From NCBI GenBank assembly GCA_029939965.1, contig JAOZRY010000005.1, positions 1-12,371 of the forward strand: a stretch of 12,371 nt of DNA, read 5' to 3'. This document shows, piece after piece, positions 7,302-12,371 of the stretch. The translations under genes were made by a program, and so were the position numbers. The stretch's first letter is position 1, and each line of letters starts with the position of its first letter. The notes under the pieces were generated by a model. It worked only from the letters and a program-made list of their open reading frames with translations, was not told the DNA's origin and did no database searches. This stretch comes from Bacteroidales bacterium (GTDB taxonomy: Bacteria > Bacteroidota > Bacteroidia > Bacteroidales > 4484-276).

Positions 7302-10300
7302 AAAAAGAAAAGAGAACTGGCATATTGCGTAAATCATTAAAAATCGCATCGAAAACATTAACAATTTTACTTGTTACTTTCCTCCTGTTCATTGCAACAT
7401 TAAATATTCCGGCAGTACAAACATTTATTACCGGCAAAATTAGCAATCAATTTAGCCAACAACTTAATACCGATTTAAGTATCGGGGCAGTAAAAATTGT
7501 CGTTCCAAAAACCATCCTTCTCCAGGATGTTTTTCTTTCTGATCTTAATGCTGACACCTTACTTTATGTACATTCCATTAAAGTAAATATAAGCTTGTTT
7601 GGTTTGCTTTGGCAAAAAATAAATATATCGTATTTAGAGATTGAAAACCTGAAAGGCAACATTTTCAGAGGCTCACGGGATGGAGTTTACAATTTTGATT
7701 TTTTGATTCGTGCATTTGCAAACAACACACCACAAAGCGATGCAACGCCAGAGGCAATATCCGATAATTCATGGGGGATTTCTGTTGACAGGATTGTTCT
7801 CTCAAAAATTAAGGCTCGTTTCAGAGACGAATTTACAGGCATGGATGCGATATTGGATTTGGGTTACCTTGAGATAAACCCGAAAGCACTCGATCTGGAA
7901 ACTCCGGGGATTTTTGTTGAGGATATTTTATTGGAAAATACCTATGCGAAAATTGTTGAATGGAAGGTTGAAAAAGCGCATAATAAACCCAAAAATAACA
8001 TTGAACCTGAAACACTAAAAAGTCCTTCTTTTATCATTCCAATGGCAAGTCTCGATTTGCTTACGCTTAACAATGTCAAGTTTATTTATATGGATTCTTC
8101 CTCAAACCTCAACCTCGATTTTGATGTAACTCATTTAAAACTTGAACCTGAATACAGTGATTTACCAAATAAAAAAGTGGTTCTAAATAAACTTGATATT
8201 TCTGGCATTAAAGCCTGTATTGCTTTGGCATCAGATACTTCATCATCTGCTTACGAGCCGGATAGCCTGTTATTTGTTGCAAAGGTTGAATATCCTGATG
8301 CATTCGCAGTATTACCCGGATGGGAAATGAACCTGAAGAAACTGAATATGGAGAGGGCTGTTTTTGAGTACAAAGATGTTAATGTGCCGAAAACTAAAAC
8401 AGGGATTGATTTTAACCATCTGCTGATAGATACCTTAAACCTGCAAATCGACAATATTTTACTTTCAGATCAACTTTCAGGTTTTAACATCAAGTATTTG
8501 AAGTTGCATGAGCAAAGCGGGCTTGTAATAAATCAACTAACCATGCAAGCCGGGTTAACCAAAAACACAGCCACAGTAAAAAAACTGAAGCTGAAAACAG
8601 GAAAAAGCCACCTGAACGGAAACTTTAATGCAAAATTCGGTGCTTTTGGCGAGCTGATTAATAATCCCGGAAATGTATTTGTGAATATTAATTTTCGCAA
8701 TTCATCAATCAATTCAAATGATATTTTTCTGATTGCAAGTATCAATCCCACCGATTCGCTCCTTATGCCTTACAACAATTTAGATATAAACCTGCAATGC
8801 GATTTGGTTGGAAAAGTTGACAGCCTTAACATCAAGCTTTTAAATCTAACCACTCTCAGTCGAACAAAAGTTGTTGCTCACGGGCAGCTTTTAGCCCTGA
8901 CAACTCCTGATAAACTAAATTTCAATTTTTCGATAGATTCACTTTTCACCGGGAAAAATGATTTGGTAAAGTTGGTTGACTCCATCAACTTTTCAGGGAT
9001 AAATATTCCTGATTCGGTGTTTATTACACTTGCTGCAAACGGAAGACCAGATTCAGTAAACGCTAATTTATTGGTATTTTCAGATTTTGGAGACCTCGCT
9101 GTAAAAGGTTTTTATCAGTCGGAAAAAAACATGATCCGCGACACTTTTCACGTCAACATAAAACCCCTGGAGTTGCAAGCCGGAAAAATTCTTGCAATCG
9201 ATTCATTGGGCAAAATTAATGGTAATGTTACCGCATGGGGCAGCGGCATAAATACTGATTCTGTTTCAGCACAAGTTGATGGTAAAATACACAAGGTTTT
9301 TTTCAACAATTACAACTATAGCAACATTTACTTTAATGCTCAAATGAATGGGATGAGCTTCGGGGTTTTGCTAAATTCAGATGATCCGGGTGCTAATTTT
9401 GATATTGAAGGAGACCTGAAAATCGATTCTTCTTTATTCTCTTTTAACAGTAACATAAATATTGAATTACTCAATTTATACGATTTAAATTTTATAAAAG
9501 AGAAAATCGGACTTAAATCCAGGCTCTCTTTTCAAGGGAAATATACCTCGCTTAACGACCTCGAAGCAAGGATACAAACCGCCAACTCCGAGTTGATTTG
9601 GGATAACTCCGTTCTTATAATAAACCCGGTTTCATTACATCCATTGTTTACACCCGACAGCACTCGTTTCAGTATTCATTCCGATTTGGTAAATTTAGAT
9701 TTTGAAAGTAATATTTCGTTTGATGAGATGGAAAATGTGATGACACAGGCGGCAAAAAAATATTTCGGAACTAATGATTCAGTGCAACTCCCACCGGATA
9801 AGCATATTAATTTTGATATGAATGTTAATCTCACCCGGGATTTCAAATCGCATTTTTTATCAAACCTGAACGAGGTAAGGTTGGATTCCATTGCCGGAAG
9901 TTACAATAGCGATAACAATTTACTGGAGCTCAATCTCAACGCCCCGGTGATAAGTTACGACAAAATAAACGTTAACAACTTTTATCTGCGCATGAGTGGA
10001 TTGCACGATTCCCTGCTCATAAGTGCCGGATACGATAATCTTAGTTTCGACACATTATTTACAGGTTCGTTAAGCATACACGAAATGATAAAGAACGGCA
10101 AAATTAATTCACGGATTTTGATAAACGATCAAGAAGGCAAATCCGATTATCTTTTTGAGAATTACATTTCCGTTTCCGGAGATAGCTATAAAATTAGTTT
10201 TGCTGAAAATGGATTGGTGATAAACGGAATGCCCTGGTTGGTAAAACCCGGTAATTATATAAAAATTTCTGATTCAGCATTTATTGCGAAGGATTTTATT

Positions 10301-12346
10301 TTCATGGAAAATGATCAGAAAATCAGCTTTGAATCATCAAAACAAAACTACACAATCCAAACAGAAAATTTTGAACTCTCCAATTTACTTAATATTATTA
10401 AAAACCCTTACAACAACGCGATTTTCAAAGGCGAGCTTACAACTAACATATCCATTCCCGTCAATAAAAAATACGAGGGTATTTCGGCAAATATAGCCAT
10501 CAACAATTTTTATTTTCTCGATTCATTGATTGGAGATGTTAATTTCGGACTCAACGAAACCAAAACAAATCTAAACATCCTGTTTTCGTTGCAGAATAAT
10601 TTGAATAACATTAAAAGCAGTGGCACGATCGGAAAATCCGAATATCCTCAGCCGGTTGAATTTGATATTGATATTGATATTTCTAACCCCGGAATACTCG
10701 ATGTATTCTCATTTGGCGAAATTTCGGAATCATCGGGTCAAGTTACAGGAAATGCTAAAATTGGTGGGTTTATAAATGATCCGTTGATAAATGGTTTCAT
10801 CCAATTTACTAATGCAAACATGATAATTAACAAATTAAATATGAATGCTAAATTGATGGATGAACGCATTAACTTTACCAATGAAGGTGTCCATTTTGAT
10901 GATTTCACAATTTCAGATTCTCATCATAATAAGATGATTATAGATGGGAAATTATTAACACAGGATTTTTCGGATTTTACTTTTGATTTAAAACTAAAAA
11001 CCATAGATTTTCAGCCGGTTAACAGCACAAAAGATGATAACAATGTGTTTTTCGGAAGTTTGATTATCGACACCGACATCACGCTAAAAGGAGATATGAA
11101 CCTACCTGTAATTGATGCTGATATTACCATAAAACAGGGTACCGATTTGACGTACGTAATGCCAGGCAGCGAAATTGAGATTGTATCGTCGGAGGGGGTT
11201 GTTAACTTTATCGATCCCAACAAAAAAGCCGATACTATTTTCAGAGCAACAAAAGGAGATTACCTAACCGATTCGTTAATTTCGAAAGTAACCGGAATTG
11301 ATTTAAACGCAAAACTAAAATTGAATCCGGAGGCAAAGTTTACAGTAATTATCGATCCGTATTCAGGCGATTACACTTCGGTTAGTGGCAGTGCTCTTTT
11401 AAACTTCAGCATGAATCCGGGTGGAGGCAATATCCTTACCGGAGTATTTGAAGTAACTGATGGAATTTACCAATTGTCTTTTTATGGATTGGTAAAAAAA
11501 ACTTTTGAATTTGAGCCCGGAAGTTCCATAGCCTGGTCGGGCAGATTAATGGATGCAAACATGAATTTTACAGCCAAACACATTGTAAGAACTCAGTCGG
11601 TAGCCCTGATTGCAAACGAATCGACCGGAATGACAGAAGCCGAAAAGAACATGTTTAAACAGCGGTTGCCTTACGAGGTTTTATTAAATTTGAAAGGATT
11701 TTTATCAGAACCTGACATAGATTTTAATATCGCACTCCCCGAAAAATACCTGATAAACTATCCACAAATATCAAGCAAACTCACCATGCTCAATTCAGGG
11801 CAGAATGATTCGGAGCTTAATAAGCAGGTTTTCGCCTTGCTGGTTACCGGGAGTTTTATTGCTGATAATCCCTTTGCATCAACAGGTAGCAGTACCGACA
11901 ACTTTGCCTCTACCGCAGCACGCAATAGCGTAAATGGAATACTTGCCGGCCAGCTCAACAATATTTCGAGCCGCTACATAAAAGGTGTGGATATGAACTT
12001 TGGCCTTACTTCGTATGAAGAATTTTCGGGTAACAGCAGCGAATTGCGCACCGAATTAGATGTACAACTATCAAAAAAACTTATGAAAGAAAGGCTAACT
12101 GTTGAGGCATCAGGTAGCTTCGATGTGGAAGGTACGCGTCAATATACCGGTACCAATACAAGCCACACTTATGGCGAGTTTTCGGCAACTTACGATTTAA
12201 CCGATAGCCGTGAGTACAAGATGAGGGTTTATCGCGAAAATGCTTATGATCTTTTTGATGGAGAAGTTTCGTCGAGTGGAATAGCTTTCATCATCGAAAA
12301 AAGCTTCAACTCCCTTTTTAAGCGAAAAGAAGACAAAAAAGAATAA
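7298..12346 (+). CDS. tamB: TamB-like translocation and assembly / lipid-transport protein (AsmA-like, DUF490 family)
   Basis: TamB proteins are anchored in the inner membrane and cross the periplasm as a long beta-taco groove. They are linked to outer-membrane protein assembly and to phospholipid transport to the outer membrane. This 1682-residue protein has a Lys/Arg-rich start, one membrane segment (about residues 20-38) and no cleavage site that I can see. A family-typical segment with DLNADTLLY follows, then more than 1000 residues of alternating hydrophobic and polar beta-strand sequence. The C-terminal TamB domain spans roughly 1250-1650 and shows GSSIAW (1408-1413) and QVFALLVTGSF (1510-1520). 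The family usually has a GDP-like motif right after the Trp; here it reads GRLMDA. The protein ends in a charged tail (KRKEDKKE) after a final beta strand. No in-frame ATG or GTG lies between the upstream stop at 7217 and the membrane segment, so TTG at 7298 is the best start, with some doubt. The gene lies 84 nt after the kinase gene, and no tamA (BamA family) gene is visible. Confidence 0.9.
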   Translation: MKKEKRTGILRKSLKIASKTLTILLVTFLLFIATLNIPAVQTFITGKISNQFSQQLNTDLSIGAVKIVVPKTILLQDVFLSDLNADTLLYVHSIKVNISLFGLLWQKINISYLEIENLKGNIFRGSRDGVYNFDFLIRAFANNTPQSDATPEAISDNSWGISVDRIVLSKIKARFRDEFTGMDAILDLGYLEINPKALDLETPGIFVEDILLENTYAKIVEWKVEKAHNKPKNNIEPETLKSPSFIIPMASLDLLTLNNVKFIYMDSSSNLNLDFDVTHLKLEPEYSDLPNKKVVLNKLDISGIKACIALASDTSSSAYEPDSLLFVAKVEYPDAFAVLPGWEMNLKKLNMERAVFEYKDVNVPKTKTGIDFNHLLIDTLNLQIDNILLSDQLSGFNIKYLKLHEQSGLVINQLTMQAGLTKNTATVKKLKLKTGKSHLNGNFNAKFGAFGELINNPGNVFVNINFRNSSINSNDIFLIASINPTDSLLMPYNNLDINLQCDLVGKVDSLNIKLLNLTTLSRTKVVAHGQLLALTTPDKLNFNFSIDSLFTGKNDLVKLVDSINFSGINIPDSVFITLAANGRPDSVNANLLVFSDFGDLAVKGFYQSEKNMIRDTFHVNIKPLELQAGKILAIDSLGKINGNVTAWGSGINTDSVSAQVDGKIHKVFFNNYNYSNIYFNAQMNGMSFGVLLNSDDPGANFDIEGDLKIDSSLFSFNSNINIELLNLYDLNFIKEKIGLKSRLSFQGKYTSLNDLEARIQTANSELIWDNSVLIINPVSLHPLFTPDSTRFSIHSDLVNLDFESNISFDEMENVMTQAAKKYFGTNDSVQLPPDKHINFDMNVNLTRDFKSHFLSNLNEVRLDSIAGSYNSDNNLLELNLNAPVISYDKINVNNFYLRMSGLHDSLLISAGYDNLSFDTLFTGSLSIHEMIKNGKINSRILINDQEGKSDYLFENYISVSGDSYKISFAENGLVINGMPWLVKPGNYIKISDSAFIAKDFIFMENDQKISFESSKQNYTIQTENFELSNLLNIIKNPYNNAIFKGELTTNISIPVNKKYEGISANIAINNFYFLDSLIGDVNFGLNETKTNLNILFSLQNNLNNIKSSGTIGKSEYPQPVEFDIDIDISNPGILDVFSFGEISESSGQVTGNAKIGGFINDPLINGFIQFTNANMIINKLNMNAKLMDERINFTNEGVHFDDFTISDSHHNKMIIDGKLLTQDFSDFTFDLKLKTIDFQPVNSTKDDNNVFFGSLIIDTDITLKGDMNLPVIDADITIKQGTDLTYVMPGSEIEIVSSEGVVNFIDPNKKADTIFRATKGDYLTDSLISKVTGIDLNAKLKLNPEAKFTVIIDPYSGDYTSVSGSALLNFSMNPGGGNILTGVFEVTDGIYQLSFYGLVKKTFEFEPGSSIAWSGRLMDANMNFTAKHIVRTQSVALIANESTGMTEAEKNMFKQRLPYEVLLNLKGFLSEPDIDFNIALPEKYLINYPQISSKLTMLNSGQNDSELNKQVFALLVTGSFIADNPFASTGSSTDNFASTAARNSVNGILAGQLNNISSRYIKGVDMNFGLTSYEEFSGNSSELRTELDVQLSKKLMKERLTVEASGSFDVEGTRQYTGTNTSHTYGEFSATYDLTDSREYKMRVYRENAYDLFDGEVSSSGIAFIIEKSFNSLFKRKEDKKE

Positions 12347-12371
12347 GAGCCGAATTCAATTTATTATTTAT

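Noticed and set aside
10284..10496. A 70-codon + strand open frame in another phase inside tamB
   Set aside because: It lies wholly within the intact tamB frame, has low-complexity content and shows no initiation signal of its own.
12347..12371. The tail after tamB as a possible terminator or start of another gene
   Set aside because: Only 25 AT-rich nt are present, with no hairpin, start codon context or T run that could support a call.

Overview
The window looks like core chromosome of an AT-rich Bacteroidota (Bacteroidetes) bacterium. The clues are a very long TamB protein with the Bacteroidota-type N-terminus (residues reading DLNADTLLY after a single membrane anchor), A-rich leaders in place of strong Shine-Dalgarno sites, a TATCTTGC element resembling the phylum's -7 promoter box, and low-GC codon use throughout. 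The order or family cannot be fixed from the sequence alone. All four genes lie on the + strand and fill almost the whole window.

Layout. Positions 5-1234 hold sbcD and 1237-4797 hold sbcC, a two-gene unit with a 2-nt gap that encodes the SbcCD (Mre11-Rad50 type) nuclease/ATPase. A 91-nt AT-rich gap (4798-4888) with a possible promoter follows. Positions 4889-7213 encode a soluble hybrid histidine kinase with the order receiver, PAS, PAS, HisKA, HATPase, receiver. An 84-nt gap (7214-7297) contains an imperfect long-range inverted repeat. Positions 7298-12346 encode a 1682-residue TamB-like envelope protein that appears to start at TTG. The last 25 nt are AT-rich and carry no recognisable feature.

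How the genes fit together. SbcD and SbcC form one complex that trims hairpins and blocked DNA ends. The kinase is an unpaired phosphorelay protein with no membrane segment and no output domain, so its partners must be encoded elsewhere. TamB acts in the cell envelope, spanning from the inner membrane towards the outer membrane. I see no functional link among the three units; they look like neighbouring housekeeping and regulatory genes.

I found no mobile element, CRISPR array, tRNA or rRNA, and no convincing undescribed system. The points most worth a second look are the start region of tamB (a two-codon ATG-TTT-TGA reading frame overlapping the TTG start, or a one-base loss in a T run), the inverted repeat before it, and the receiver-first architecture of the kinase.
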